Part shown: one piece after another, positions 42,853-51,266 of the stretch
Layout of the letters: each line of letters opens with the position of its first letter
How positions within the stretch are numbered: position 1 is the first letter of the stretch
DNA from: Streptomyces sp. LUP47B
GTDB taxonomy: Bacteria; Actinomycetota; Actinomycetes; Streptomycetales; Streptomycetaceae
DNA length: 64,000 nucleotides
Assembly: GCF_001746295.1 (NCBI RefSeq)
Contig: NZ_MJAH01000001.1
Location: forward strand, 865,945 to 929,944
Reading direction: 5' to 3'
Translations under genes and position numbers: made by a program
The notes under the pieces: model-generated
The model's input: only the letters and a program-made list of their open reading frames with translations
Database searches by the model: none
Told to the model about the DNA's origin: nothing

Positions 42853-43575
42853 TCACGCCTCCGAGTCGGCGCGTCCCAGCCAGTAGCCGAAGCCACGCCG
42901 GGTGTGGATGAGCTCGGGAGCCTCCCGGTCCACCTTGCGCCGGAGCCGGGAGACGAGCTGTTCGATCGCGTTGTCGCCGCGGTGGTCGCCCCAGACGTAC
43001 CGGCCGATCTGCTCCTTGGACAGCACCCGGTGGGCGTTGACCAGGAGGTGACGCAGCAGCCGGTACTCGGCCGGGGTGAGATCGAGGCCGCGCGGTCCGC
43101 GACGGGCCTCGCACAGGGTGTCGTCCAGCACGAGGTCGCGGTAGCACAGGGCGCCGCCCCGGGCGGGCCCCGCCCCCGTGCCGCGCAGCAGGACCTGCAC
43201 CCTGGCCAGGAGGTCGGCCACACGGAGCGGCTTGGTGACGTAGTCCCGCTCCCCGAGGCCCAGTTCGGGCACGATCCGGTCCAGGGACTCGTAGTCGATC
43301 AGCAGGAGCACCGGCGGGCGGCGGACCAACGTCGGCCGGTTGCGGCCCAGTTCGGTCACGTCCGGCAGGTTCGCGTCGACGACCACGAGATCGAACCGCT
43401 CCCGGGTCAGCCGCGCCACACCTTCGGCGGCAGCGGCGACGGCGGCGATCCGGTAGCCCGCCAACTCCAGTGTGGTGGAGACCAGTTCGGCGGCATCCGA
43501 GTCGCCCGCGACGATCAGGAGGCGCTGACCGGCACCACGGGCGAGTGCCGGTCTCTCGCTGGAACTGCCGTGCAT
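42853..43575 (-). CDS. OmpR/PhoB-type response regulator
   Basis: A 240-residue regulator. The receiver has the phospho-acceptor aspartate in VVVDANLPD and the conserved lysine in DYVTKPL. The position of the switch threonine reads LLIDYE, so the receiver is not fully canonical. The C-terminal winged helix (about 140-235) reads LTPAEYRLLRHLLVN and LVSRLRRKVDREAP. No kinase lies beside it. It precedes the P450 operon on the same strand, 242 bases upstream, and the 12-bp motif 43631-43642 lies 56 bases before its start. Confidence 0.87.
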   Translation of the reverse strand: MHGSSSERPALARGAGQRLLIVAGDSDAAELVSTTLELAGYRIAAVAAAAEGVARLTRERFDLVVVDANLPDVTELGRNRPTLVRRPPVLLLIDYESLDRIVPELGLGERDYVTKPLRVADLLARVQVLLRGTGAGPARGGALCYRDLVLDDTLCEARRGPRGLDLTPAEYRLLRHLLVNAHRVLSKEQIGRYVWGDHRGDNAIEQLVSRLRRKVDREAPELIHTRRGFGYWLGRADSEA

Positions 43576-43630
43576 GGACGAGACCGTTCGTCGGAGGGGG
43601 TCGCCCGCCCACCCTAGCGCCTTCCTTGCC

Positions 43631-43642
43631 TAACTCAAGTAA
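43631..43642. promoter_or_regulatory. Possible MarR operator, copy 2
   Basis: The exact 12-mer TAACTCAAGTAA found upstream of the MarR gene, here 56 bases before the OmpR-type regulator start and 20 bases after the end of the TetR gene. Confidence 0.45.
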
Positions 43643-43662
43643 CGTATCCCCCGTCCGATCTT

Positions 43663-44313
43663 CTACCGAGTCACCGTGACCGGAGCCGTCCACATGGCGA
43701 CCACGACGTCACCGAGACCGGTGGCGGCGTCGTGCCAGTTGGCGCGGGGCGTCGGGGTGTTCTCGGCGAGGGCCCGTTCCCGGTCGGCTGCCATGTGCAC
43801 GATCAGATGGCGGGCCATCTCGGCGCGCTCGGCGCGGACGTCGGCGGGCAGTTCGGGCAGACAGCGGTTCAGGCCCTCGACGATCTGCCGGAGCGACGGT
43901 GAGGACATCGACTCCTCGACCATGATCTGCTGGAGCACCGGGTCGGTCATGACCTGGGCGCAGAAACGGGCGAACCAGGTGGGGCTGCCCAGCGCGGCGA
44001 GATGTTCGGGCACGGGCCGGACCAGGCAGTCCACCCAGTCGCGTACGTCCGTGGAGCCGCGGGCGCCGGCCAGCAGCCGGGCGCGGATCTCCTCGATACG
44101 GGCGTGATGCTTGCGGGCGATCGCCCGGACCAGGTCGGCCTTGGTGCCGAAGTGGTAGCCGACCGCGGCGTTGTTGCCCTGTCCCGCGGCCTCGCTGACC
44201 TGGCGGTTGGACACCGCGAGGACACCTCGCTCGGCGAAGAGCCGCTCGGCCGCGGTCAGGATCAGCTCCCGGGTCGCGCTGACCTGTTCCTCGCGTACCG
44301 TCCTGCCCGCCAT
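43663..44313 (-). CDS. TetR-family regulator of the adjacent MFS pump
   Basis: A 216-residue TetR protein. The N-terminal HTH reads LFAERGVLAVSNRQVSEAA then GNNAAVGYHFGTKADLV. The C-terminal domain is a helical ligand-binding fold (GSPTWFARFCAQVMTDP). The ATG at 44313 is chosen over a GTG at 44322. It is divergent from an MFS efflux gene whose start is 244 bases away, and a perfect palindrome lies between them, so it probably represses the pump. Confidence 0.88.
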   Translation of the reverse strand: MAGRTVREEQVSATRELILTAAERLFAERGVLAVSNRQVSEAAGQGNNAAVGYHFGTKADLVRAIARKHHARIEEIRARLLAGARGSTDVRDWVDCLVRPVPEHLAALGSPTWFARFCAQVMTDPVLQQIMVEESMSSPSLRQIVEGLNRCLPELPADVRAERAEMARHLIVHMAADRERALAENTPTPRANWHDAATGLGDVVVAMWTAPVTVTR

Positions 44314-44490
44314 GCTCACCACCGCACCGGGACTTCGCTGAACCCTCCGACGGCCAGTCCCTCGAGCCGCCCGAGGTCCGCCGGCGGTGCGGCGGGTTCC
44401 CGTGCCGGAAGCCTACGCAACCGCACGTCGAGGACGGTGCGCCGGACCGTGGGGTCCCCTCGGCGGACGCCGGCACCGGGCCCAGTAAGC

Positions 44491-44510
44491 TAAGTCAAGC
44501 ACCTGACTTA
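44491..44510. promoter_or_regulatory. TetR operator upstream of the MFS gene
   Basis: TAAGTCA (44491-44497) and TGACTTA (44504-44510) are a perfect 7-bp inverted repeat with a six-base spacer, about 48 bases before the MFS start and within its likely promoter. Confidence 0.75.
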
Positions 44511-44557
44511 ATTGTGGCCGAGCTCTCGGCCCGCTCCCATGCCCTGGAGGCTCCTTC

Positions 44558-46042
44558 ATGTCCGACGCTCCAGCCGGATCCGCCGACACGGGCGCTGAGG
44601 TCGCGCCGCGGCCGAACGCCGTGGTGGCGGTACTGGCCTTCGCCGGAATCGTCGTCTCGCTGATGCAGACCCTGGTGATCCCGATCGTGCCGGAGCTGCC
44701 CAAACTGCTGGACGCCCCGGCCTCGGACACCGCGTGGGCGGTCACCGCGACCCTCCTCGCCGCAGCCGTGGCCACCCCGGTAGTCGGGCGGCTCGGCGAC
44801 ATGTTCGGCAAGCGCCGGATGCTGCTGGTCAGCGTGGTGATGCTGGTGGTCGGATCGGTGGTCTGCGGACTCAGCGACGCCCTGGTCCCGATGATCGTCG
44901 GCCGTGCCCTGCAGGGCCTGTCCTCCGGTGTCATCCCGCTCGGCATCAGCATCATGCGCGACGAACTGCCCGCGGAGCGCCTGGCCGGAGCCACCGCGCT
45001 GATGAGTGCCTCCCTCGGTGTCGGCGGTGCCCTGGGCCTGCCGACCGCCGCGCTGATCGCGGACAACTTCGACTGGCACGTCCTGTTCTGGGCCTCGGCC
45101 GCGATGGGCGCGGCAGCCCTCGTCCTCGTCCTGGCGTTCGTGCCGGAGTCCCGGGTGCGCACCGGCGGCCGCTTCGACGCGATCGGCGCGGTGGGCATGG
45201 CGGTCGGCCTGGTCTCCCTCCTGCTGGCCGTCTCGAAGGGTGCCGACTGGGGCTGGACCAGCGGCACCACGATCGGCCTGTTCGCCGCGGCCGTGATCGT
45301 CCTGCTGGTCTGGGGTCTGTTCGAACTGCGCACCGCCCAGCCGCTGGTCGACCTGCGCACCACCGCCCGTCGTCAGGTGCTGTTCACCAACCTCGCCTCG
45401 ATCGCGGTCGGCTTCTCGATGTTCGCGATGTCGCTCGTGCTCCCGCAGCTGCTCCAGCTGCCCACCCAGACCGGCTTCGGCCTGGGCAAATCCCTGCTGA
45501 CCGCCGGACTGGTCATGGCCCCGTCCGGCCTGGTGATGATGGCCCTGGCCCCGGTCTCGGCAGCCGTCTCCAAGGCCAGGGGCCCGAAGGTGACGCTGAT
45601 GATCGGCGCGCTGATCGTGGCATGCGGGTACGGCCTGAACATCGTGCTGATGTCCGAGGTCTGGCACCTGGTGCTGGTCTCCTCCGTGATCGGCGCCGGC
45701 ATCGGGTTCACGTACGGCTCCATGCCCGCGCTCATCATGGGCGCCGTACCCGCGTCCGAGACGGCGGCCGCGAACAGCCTCAACACCCTGATGCGGTCCA
45801 TCGGCACGTCCTGCGCGAGTGCCGTCGCCGGTGTCGTGCTGGCCCAGATGACCATCGATCTGGGCGGTTACGCGCTGCCGTCCGAGAACGCCTTCAAGAC
45901 CGTCATGGCGATCGGCGCGGGCGCCGCGCTCCTCGCCTTCGCCATCGCCTCCTTCATCCCGCGCCCGCGCGCCGCGGCTCCGGCGGAGCCCGCGGCCCCG
46001 GCCGCCGCGGAGGCCTCGGCCGGAACGCCCTCGGGACGCTGA
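44558..46042 (+). CDS. MFS multidrug efflux transporter, DHA2 type
   Basis: A 494-residue transporter with about fourteen helices. Motif A is GRLGDMFGKRRML and motif C is found near ALGLPTAALIADN, as in drug:H+ antiporters of the DHA2 family. GGAGG precedes the ATG. It is divergent from a TetR repressor with a palindrome between them, and a perfect 12-bp hairpin follows the stop. It probably exports a toxic compound. Confidence 0.9.
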   Translation: MSDAPAGSADTGAEVAPRPNAVVAVLAFAGIVVSLMQTLVIPIVPELPKLLDAPASDTAWAVTATLLAAAVATPVVGRLGDMFGKRRMLLVSVVMLVVGSVVCGLSDALVPMIVGRALQGLSSGVIPLGISIMRDELPAERLAGATALMSASLGVGGALGLPTAALIADNFDWHVLFWASAAMGAAALVLVLAFVPESRVRTGGRFDAIGAVGMAVGLVSLLLAVSKGADWGWTSGTTIGLFAAAVIVLLVWGLFELRTAQPLVDLRTTARRQVLFTNLASIAVGFSMFAMSLVLPQLLQLPTQTGFGLGKSLLTAGLVMAPSGLVMMALAPVSAAVSKARGPKVTLMIGALIVACGYGLNIVLMSEVWHLVLVSSVIGAGIGFTYGSMPALIMGAVPASETAAANSLNTLMRSIGTSCASAVAGVVLAQMTIDLGGYALPSENAFKTVMAIGAGAALLAFAIASFIPRPRAAAPAEPAAPAAAEASAGTPSGR

Positions 46043-46050
46043 CACCCCGT

Positions 46051-46078
46051 CCGGTGGCCGCCGTCCGGCGGCCACCGG
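46051..46078 (+). terminator. Hairpin terminator after the MFS gene
   Basis: CCGGTGGCCGCC (46051-46062) pairs perfectly with 46067-46078, loop GTCC, eight bases past the stop. Confidence 0.8.
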
Positions 46079-46291
46079 GTCCTGCCCGAGGATGACCCGC
46101 CCCCGGCGCGTACTGCGTTCCTCGTACGCGTGAGGGTCGGCGGTGGTACGACGACGAGCGGACCAGGTTACGCAAGACTGGCGTTCCGGACCGTCGAGGT
46201 GGGGACGTGGCCCACGCGGCCGGGACGGGGCGCGGCGGCCGCACTCGGCGGGCATCGGCCACCGTGGTTCAAGGACAGGACCGGAGAACCG

Positions 46292-46483
46292 ATGAGCATC
46301 CCCTTGCGGCGCTACGCCGACGACCATGTCCGTACGGTCGTCGCCATGACGGCCGCGCTGCGACTGCCGACGTCCCTGTCCGGCGGCGACGGCCGTGCCG
46401 GCATCGACCGGCCGGACGCGGTGGGCCGGTCCCCGCTGCCCCGGTTGCCCCTCGCCTCGACACGTCAGAATCGGACCCCATGA
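46292..46483 (+). pseudogene. Possible remnant of a sensor kinase gene
   Basis: A 63-codon frame with a good ribosome binding site (GGAGAACCG) that ends by overlapping the next start by four bases (ATGA), just where a sensor kinase gene would couple to its NarL regulator. It starts MSIPLRRYADDHVRTVVAM, reminiscent of the first cytoplasmic stretch of such kinases, but nothing of the catalytic domains remains. It may be an internally deleted kinase. Confidence 0.4.
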
Positions 46484-47163
46484 CCATCCGCGTACTGCTC
46501 GCCGACGACCAGGCCCTGTTGCGGGCCACCTTCCGGATCCTCATCGACTCGTGCGACGACATGGAGGTGGTCGCGGAGGCCACCGACGGCGCCGCGGCAG
46601 TCGACCTCGCGCGCGTCCATCGCCCCGACGTGATCCTGATGGACATCCGCATGCCGGGGACCGACGGCCTGGCCGCCACGTCCGTGATCTGCGCGGATCG
46701 CGAGTTGTCCGACACGCGGGTACTGATCCTGACCACGTTCGAGATCGACGAGTACGTCGCACAGGCGCTGCGGTCCGGCGCCAGCGGCTTCCTCGGCAAG
46801 GACGTCACCGCCGAGGCCCTGCTCGCCGGCATCCGCACGGTGGCGGCCGGCGACTCCCTGCTCTCCCCGGGCGCCACCCGCACCCTGATCACCCGCTTTC
46901 TCTCCGCTCCGGGCCTGGGCACCCGGCTCGCGGCCGCCGACGACCTGAGCGGCCTCACCACCCGGGAACGGGAGGTGATGGCGTGGGTCGCCGAGGGCCA
47001 CTCCAACGACGAGATCGCGCAGAAGCTCTTCGTCAGCCCCCTGACGGTGCGCACCCACGTGCACCGTGCGATGACGAAGCTGGGCGCCCGGGACCGTGCC
47101 CAACTCGTCGTCATGGCCTACCAGTCCGGTCTGGTGCAGGCGCTGCCGCCCGAGGACCGCTGA
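46480..47163 (+). CDS. NarL/FixJ-type response regulator without an intact kinase
   Basis: A 227-residue regulator. The receiver has D10-D11 in LLADDQ, phospho-acceptor in VILMDIRMPG and lysine in FLGKDVTAE. The LuxR HTH reads LTTREREVMAWVAEG and then SPLTVRTHVHRAM. It is closely similar in layout to the regulator at 420-1133. The upstream frame is only 63 codons, so a kinase may be lost or act in trans. It converges on a TetR gene with three bases between the stops. Confidence 0.92.
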   Translation: MTIRVLLADDQALLRATFRILIDSCDDMEVVAEATDGAAAVDLARVHRPDVILMDIRMPGTDGLAATSVICADRELSDTRVLILTTFEIDEYVAQALRSGASGFLGKDVTAEALLAGIRTVAAGDSLLSPGATRTLITRFLSAPGLGTRLAAADDLSGLTTREREVMAWVAEGHSNDEIAQKLFVSPLTVRTHVHRAMTKLGARDRAQLVVMAYQSGLVQALPPEDR

Positions 47164-47166
47164 TCC

Positions 47167-47874
47167 TCACCGCTCGGAGAGCTTCTCCAGCCACTGCTGG
47201 AGCAGGGCCGACTCCGCCGCGGTGAGCGCCGGCGGCAGGTCGGCGCGCAGGCGGGCCGCCAGCGTGGCGGCCGCGACGGGCAACGGGCTGCCGCCCCGGG
47301 GCGTGCCGGGGTCGGCGGGCCGGGTCACCGAATCCAGCACCGCGTCCCGCAGCCGCTCCGAGAACTTCGGGTCCGCGTACTGCTCGGGTCTGGTCAGCAT
47401 CGACAGGGCCGCCCCGACGTTGGCGGACATGATCATCTGCGTGGCCAGCGCGGGCGGCACTGTCAGCCGCCCCTCGGCCGCACAGCGCTCGAGGATGCCG
47501 TGCAGCAGGTCGTGAGCCTCCTGGGCCGCGGCCGGGGGCACGGTGAGCTCTGGCGAGTACATCAGGCGGTAGTGGCTGGGGTGCTCCAGGGCGAAGCGCA
47601 TGTGGTTGTCCCAGCCGCTCTTCAGGTCCTCGACCGGATCCTCGCTCGGCCGCGCCGCCCGCTTGGACGCGAGATACCGCTCGAATCCCCGGTCGACCAC
47701 GGCGGCCAGCAGACCGGCCTTGTCGCCGAAGAGCCGGTAGAGCATGGGCGCACCCACCCCCGCCTTCTCGCACACGGCACGCGTGGAGACATCGGCGGCC
47801 GACGCACCGGCGAGCAGCTCGGTGGCCGCTTCCAGGATCTTTTCCCTCGCATCCATGCCCTCACGGTACGCCAT
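47167..47874 (-). CDS. TetR-family repressor of the adjacent SDR gene
   Basis: A 235-residue TetR protein. The HTH reads ILEAATELLAGASAADVST, then VCEKAGVGAPMLYRLFGDK. The C-terminal region (about 85-200) contains the fold of TetR_C domains with the segment HPSHYRLMYSPEL. The ATG at 47874 and that at 47856 are both possible; the second matches the family start better. It is divergent from an SDR gene, with 99 bases between the two starts that carry three repeats of CGATACGAG, so it probably regulates both. Confidence 0.88.
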   Translation of the reverse strand: MAYREGMDAREKILEAATELLAGASAADVSTRAVCEKAGVGAPMLYRLFGDKAGLLAAVVDRGFERYLASKRAARPSEDPVEDLKSGWDNHMRFALEHPSHYRLMYSPELTVPPAAAQEAHDLLHGILERCAAEGRLTVPPALATQMIMSANVGAALSMLTRPEQYADPKFSERLRDAVLDSVTRPADPGTPRGGSPLPVAAATLAARLRADLPPALTAAESALLQQWLEKLSER

Positions 47875-47875
47875 T

Positions 47876-47937
47876 CGTAGCGCCGATACGAGATGAGGGT
47901 TACCGTCGCTACGAGTCTGTGTTATCGTCGATACGAG
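47876..47937. promoter_or_regulatory. TetR operator region with three direct repeats and a palindrome
   Basis: CGATACGAG occurs at 47884-47892, a variant CGCTACGAG at 47907-47915 and CGATACGAG at 47929-47937, about 22-23 bp apart. The palindrome TATCG-T-CGATA (47923-47933) overlaps the last, and CGTAGCG at 47876-47882 mirrors CGCTACG. All lie between the divergent starts of the TetR and SDR genes. Confidence 0.65.
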
Positions 47938-47973
47938 TTGGACGTAGCAGTGCTAACAGAGGAGGATGCAGTC

Positions 47974-48723
47974 ATGACCACTCAGCCCCGGACGGAACAG
48001 CGTGTCGCGATCGTGACCGGCGGGTCGCGCGGCATCGGACGGCAGATCGCCCAGCAGCTCGCCGCCGACGGGTTCGCGGTCGTCGCCGGGTACGCGGGCA
48101 ACAAGGACGCCGCCGACGAAGCCGTGCGCGCCATCGAGGGGGCGGGCGGCACCGCGTACGCCGCCCGCGCCGACGTCGCCGACGAGACCGAGGTCGCCGC
48201 CCTGTTCGACCAGGCGGAGGCCACGTACGGCGGCGTCGACGCGGTGGTCCACGCCGCGGGCCGGATGCCCCTCTCCCCGATCGCGGACCTCGACCTCGCC
48301 GAGCTCGACGCCCTGTACCGCACCAACATCCGCGGCACCTTCGTCGTCGACCAGCAGGCCGCACGCCGGCTGCGCCCGGGCGGCGCGCTCGTCAACCTCT
48401 CCAGCTCGGTCGTGGGGCTGGCCTTCCCCGGCTACGGCGCCTACGCGGCCAGCAAGGGCGCGGTCGAGGCAGTGACCCTGGTCCTCGCCCGTGAGCTCCG
48501 CGGCCGTGACGTCACCGTGAACGCCGTGGCCCCCGGACCGACGGCGACCGACCTCTTCCTCGACGGCAAGGACGAGGAGACCGTCGCCCGCCTGGCGGCG
48601 CAGCCCCCGCTGGAGCGGCTGGGGACCCCGCAGGACATCGCTTCCGTGGTGTCCTTCCTGGTCAGCCCGGCCGGTCACTGGGTCAACGGACAGGTGCTGC
48701 GGGCCAACGGGGGCATCATCTGA
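47974..48723 (+). CDS. Short-chain dehydrogenase/reductase (FabG-like)
   Basis: A 249-residue SDR. The glycine motif is TGGSRGIGRQIAQ, the NADP loop is followed by DVADETEV, the active-site serine lies in NLSSSVVGL, and tyrosine and lysine are in YGAYAASKGAVE; the ending GQVLRANGGII is as in 3-oxoacyl-ACP reductase-like enzymes. GAGGAGG precedes the ATG. It is divergent from a TetR repressor and probably induced by its ligand. Confidence 0.93.
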   Translation: MTTQPRTEQRVAIVTGGSRGIGRQIAQQLAADGFAVVAGYAGNKDAADEAVRAIEGAGGTAYAARADVADETEVAALFDQAEATYGGVDAVVHAAGRMPLSPIADLDLAELDALYRTNIRGTFVVDQQAARRLRPGGALVNLSSSVVGLAFPGYGAYAASKGAVEAVTLVLARELRGRDVTVNAVAPGPTATDLFLDGKDEETVARLAAQPPLERLGTPQDIASVVSFLVSPAGHWVNGQVLRANGGII

Positions 48724-48820
48724 CCTGCGTCTTCCGGCACCCGGCACCCGGCACCCGGCACCACCTAAGCCAAGTCCGCTCCCCGCCCCGATTGTCCGAC
48801 CCTCCGCCTGCGATCCGCGG

Positions 48821-49190
48821 ATGCGGCCCCACTTCACCGGCCCCTCCCTGATCACCGTCGACGTCCCGGCGCTCGCCGCCTTCTACGCGAGTCCTCGACG
48901 CGGAGGTGGAGGGCGAGGCGCCCTTCGCCCGGGTGACCGTTCCCGGCGCCGTCCTGCCCTTCTTTCGGCACCCGCGGCATGCAGTCGATGGTGCCCGGTT
49001 CGACGGCTGCCGCCGCGAGCGGGAGCTTCGCCGTGGAGTTCCGGGTCACCGACGTGGACGCACGCCACGAACGACGGGCGGCCCAGGTTGTCGAGATCAT
49101 CGAGCCACCGACCACCCAGCCGTGAGGCCGCCGGTCGGCGGGCTGCGGGACCCGGACGGCGACATCGTGAACCTGTACCAGGAGGTCTGA
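48821..49190 (+). pseudogene. Degraded glyoxalase/VOC gene
   Basis: Pieces of one VOC protein lie in three frames: HFTGPSLITVDVPALAAFYA, then VLDAEVEGEAPFARVTVPG, then GSFAVEFRVTDVDARHERR to EPPTTQP, then LRDPDGDIVNLYQEV. At least three frameshifts (near 48891, near 48960 in CTTCTTTC, and before the last piece) and a TGA where a tryptophan is expected break it. The pieces are in the right order and the start and end match the family, so this gene was inactivated recently. Confidence 0.85.
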
Positions 49191-49239
49191 GCAGCCCCCG
49201 GGGCGGCGCCCGTTCAGGGGAAACCGGTGCACGGAGCGC

Positions 49240-50256
49240 GTGACCGGCGGTGCCCGCGTCGACAACTCACCCGTGACGCTCCCCTTGATCCCACCCATGC
49301 TCGCCACCCCCGGCGCCCTGCCGCCCGTCTCCCAGGACGCGCGCTGGGCCTACGAGACGAAGCAGGACGGCCAGCGCGTGGTGGTCTACCTCGCCGGGAA
49401 CGGCGACGTGTTGCTGCGCGCCCGGTCCGGGGAGGAGATCACCGGCGCCTATCCCGAACTGCGGCCACTGGGCGACGCGCTCGGCGCCACGCCCGCGGTG
49501 CTCGACGGGGAGATCCTCGCGCTCGACGAACAGGGCCGTGCGGACTTTCAGTTGCTGCAACCGCGCATGCAGTTGGCCCACGCCCCCGGCAGAGCCGCGC
49601 GCCGGGCTGCCGAAGCGCCCGTGCATCTCGTGCTGTTCGACCTGATGCACCTGGGGCGGCGCTCGCTCCTCGCCCTCCCCTACACCCAGCGGCGCGCTCG
49701 ACTGGACGAACTTGAGCTGACCGGCCCGCACTGGTCGACGCCCGCCGCCCTCGTCGGTCACGGCGAACAGGCCCTGCGCGCCACTCGTGAGCACGGCCTG
49801 GAAGGCCTGGTCTGCAAGCGGCTCGACTCGGTGTACGAACCCGGGGTGCGCTCCCGCGCCTGGATCAAGATCCGCAACATGCGCAGCGAGGACGTCGTCG
49901 TGGGCGGCTGGCTGCCCGGCAAGGGCAGGCTCACCGGTCTGCCGGGCGCGGTGCTGGTCGGTCAGCGGAGCGGCGGGCGGCTGCGCTACGTCGGCAGTGT
50001 GGGCACCGGCTGGAGCGAGGCGGAACGGACCGAGCTCGCCTCGCTGTTGGCCACCGCGGCGACGGATGTGTGCCCCTTCGACCCCGTACCGCGGGTCCCG
50101 GGTGCGCGCTGGGTGCTGCCCCGGCTGGTCGGCGAGGTCCGTTACAGCACCCGCACCCGGGCGGGGTTGCTGCGTCAGCCGTCCTGGCTGCGGCTGCGGC
50201 CGGATCTCGCGCCGGAGGAGTCCTCGGCCGACCTCCCCGACGACGCACCTGCGTGA
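49240..50256 (+). CDS. ATP-dependent DNA ligase, LigD ligase-domain type
   Basis: A 338-residue ligase. The adenylated lysine is K41 in AYETKQDGQRV (KxDG), followed by RSGEEITGAYPEL, AVLDGEILALD and VLFDLMHLG, then the OB-fold end VVVGGWLPGKG. Length and order fit the ligase domain of LigD or LigC proteins of non-homologous end joining. GGAG lies before the GTG. The matching phosphoesterase domain is separate at 32664, and no Ku or primase domain is in the window. It follows the broken VOC gene. Confidence 0.9.
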   Translation: MTGGARVDNSPVTLPLIPPMLATPGALPPVSQDARWAYETKQDGQRVVVYLAGNGDVLLRARSGEEITGAYPELRPLGDALGATPAVLDGEILALDEQGRADFQLLQPRMQLAHAPGRAARRAAEAPVHLVLFDLMHLGRRSLLALPYTQRRARLDELELTGPHWSTPAALVGHGEQALRATREHGLEGLVCKRLDSVYEPGVRSRAWIKIRNMRSEDVVVGGWLPGKGRLTGLPGAVLVGQRSGGRLRYVGSVGTGWSEAERTELASLLATAATDVCPFDPVPRVPGARWVLPRLVGEVRYSTRTRAGLLRQPSWLRLRPDLAPEESSADLPDDAPA

Positions 50257-50388
50257 TCCGAACTATTGGGCAGGCCGTAACCGGAGTGACGCCTTCGACC
50301 TCTTGGCGCGGACATGAAGAGCGGGGGAAGCTGAACTCCCCAGTAACCCACAGCCGTTGGGCTGCGCCCGGACCACGAGGAGGACGCA

Positions 50389-51165
50389 GTGGCGTCACCG
50401 TCGTTCAAGAAGCACCGCACGAGATGGTTCACCGGCCTGGCCGGCGCCGCCGCGCTCGTCGTCGCCTTCCCCTCCGCCGCGTTCGCCGCCCCGCCCAAGG
50501 CGCTGCCCGCCAACGCCGAGAGCGCCGAGTTCACCTACCAGCCGGCCTTCGACTACGACACCGACGGCTGCTACTCGACTCCCGCCATCGGCCCCGACGG
50601 CACGATCAACGGCGGTCTGAATCCGACGGGTTCGCTCAGCGGCGAGTGCCATGACGCCTCGGACCTCGACAACACCAACACGTACTCGCGCTACAAGTGC
50701 AACAACGGCTGGTGCGCCTATATGTACGGCCTGTACTTCGAGAAGGACCAGGCGATAGCGAACAGCAGCATCGGCGGGCACCGGAACGACTGGGAGCACG
50801 TCGTGATCTGGGTGCAGAACGGCACGGTCCAGTACGTGTCGACGTCCAACCACGGTTCGTTCACGGTGAGCGCGGCCTCCGGCGTCCGCTTCGACGGCAC
50901 GCACGCGAAGATCGTCTACCACAAGGACGGCATAAGCACGCACTGCTTCCGGCTGGCCAACTCGGGCGATGAGCCCCCGGAGAACGCCAAGGGCACCTGG
51001 CAGTACCCGCCGCTGGTCGGCTGGAACGGCTACCCGTCGGGGCTGCGCGACAAGCTGAGCGCGTACGACTTCGGCAGCGCCAACTTCGGCCTCAAGGACG
51101 CCAACTTCGCGGCCCACCTGTCGTCGGCCAAGCCGTCGGGGATCTCCTTCGACCCCAACGCCTGA
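50389..51165 (+). CDS. Secreted NLP (NPP1-family) protein
   Basis: A 258-residue secreted protein: signal peptide to about residue 33 (ALVVAFPSAAFAA) and then an NPP1/NLP domain. The signature heptapeptide is GHRNDWE (130-136); the family consensus is GHRHDWE, so one histidine is asparagine, but the first histidine, the aspartate and the glutamate that bind the metal ion in characterised NLPs are retained. Cysteines C61, C87, C104 and C109 may form disulfides. NLPs can lyse plant membranes or act as elicitors; activity here is unproved. GAGGAGG precedes the GTG. Confidence 0.9.
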   Translation: MASPSFKKHRTRWFTGLAGAAALVVAFPSAAFAAPPKALPANAESAEFTYQPAFDYDTDGCYSTPAIGPDGTINGGLNPTGSLSGECHDASDLDNTNTYSRYKCNNGWCAYMYGLYFEKDQAIANSSIGGHRNDWEHVVIWVQNGTVQYVSTSNHGSFTVSAASGVRFDGTHAKIVYHKDGISTHCFRLANSGDEPPENAKGTWQYPPLVGWNGYPSGLRDKLSAYDFGSANFGLKDANFAAHLSSAKPSGISFDPNA

Positions 51166-51266
51166 CGCGGTGACACGATCGGGCGCTGGACCTAGGTCCC
51201 CCGCCCCCGCGGGTTCCGTCCCGCGCCCGATCCCCGCTCCGCCGCACCCGGCATAGCGTCGCGTTC

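Noticed and set aside
48739..48763. Short CGGCACC repeats after the SDR gene
   Set aside because: Three or four copies of an 8-bp unit with no other signal; too short to name, though it may be a slippage tract.
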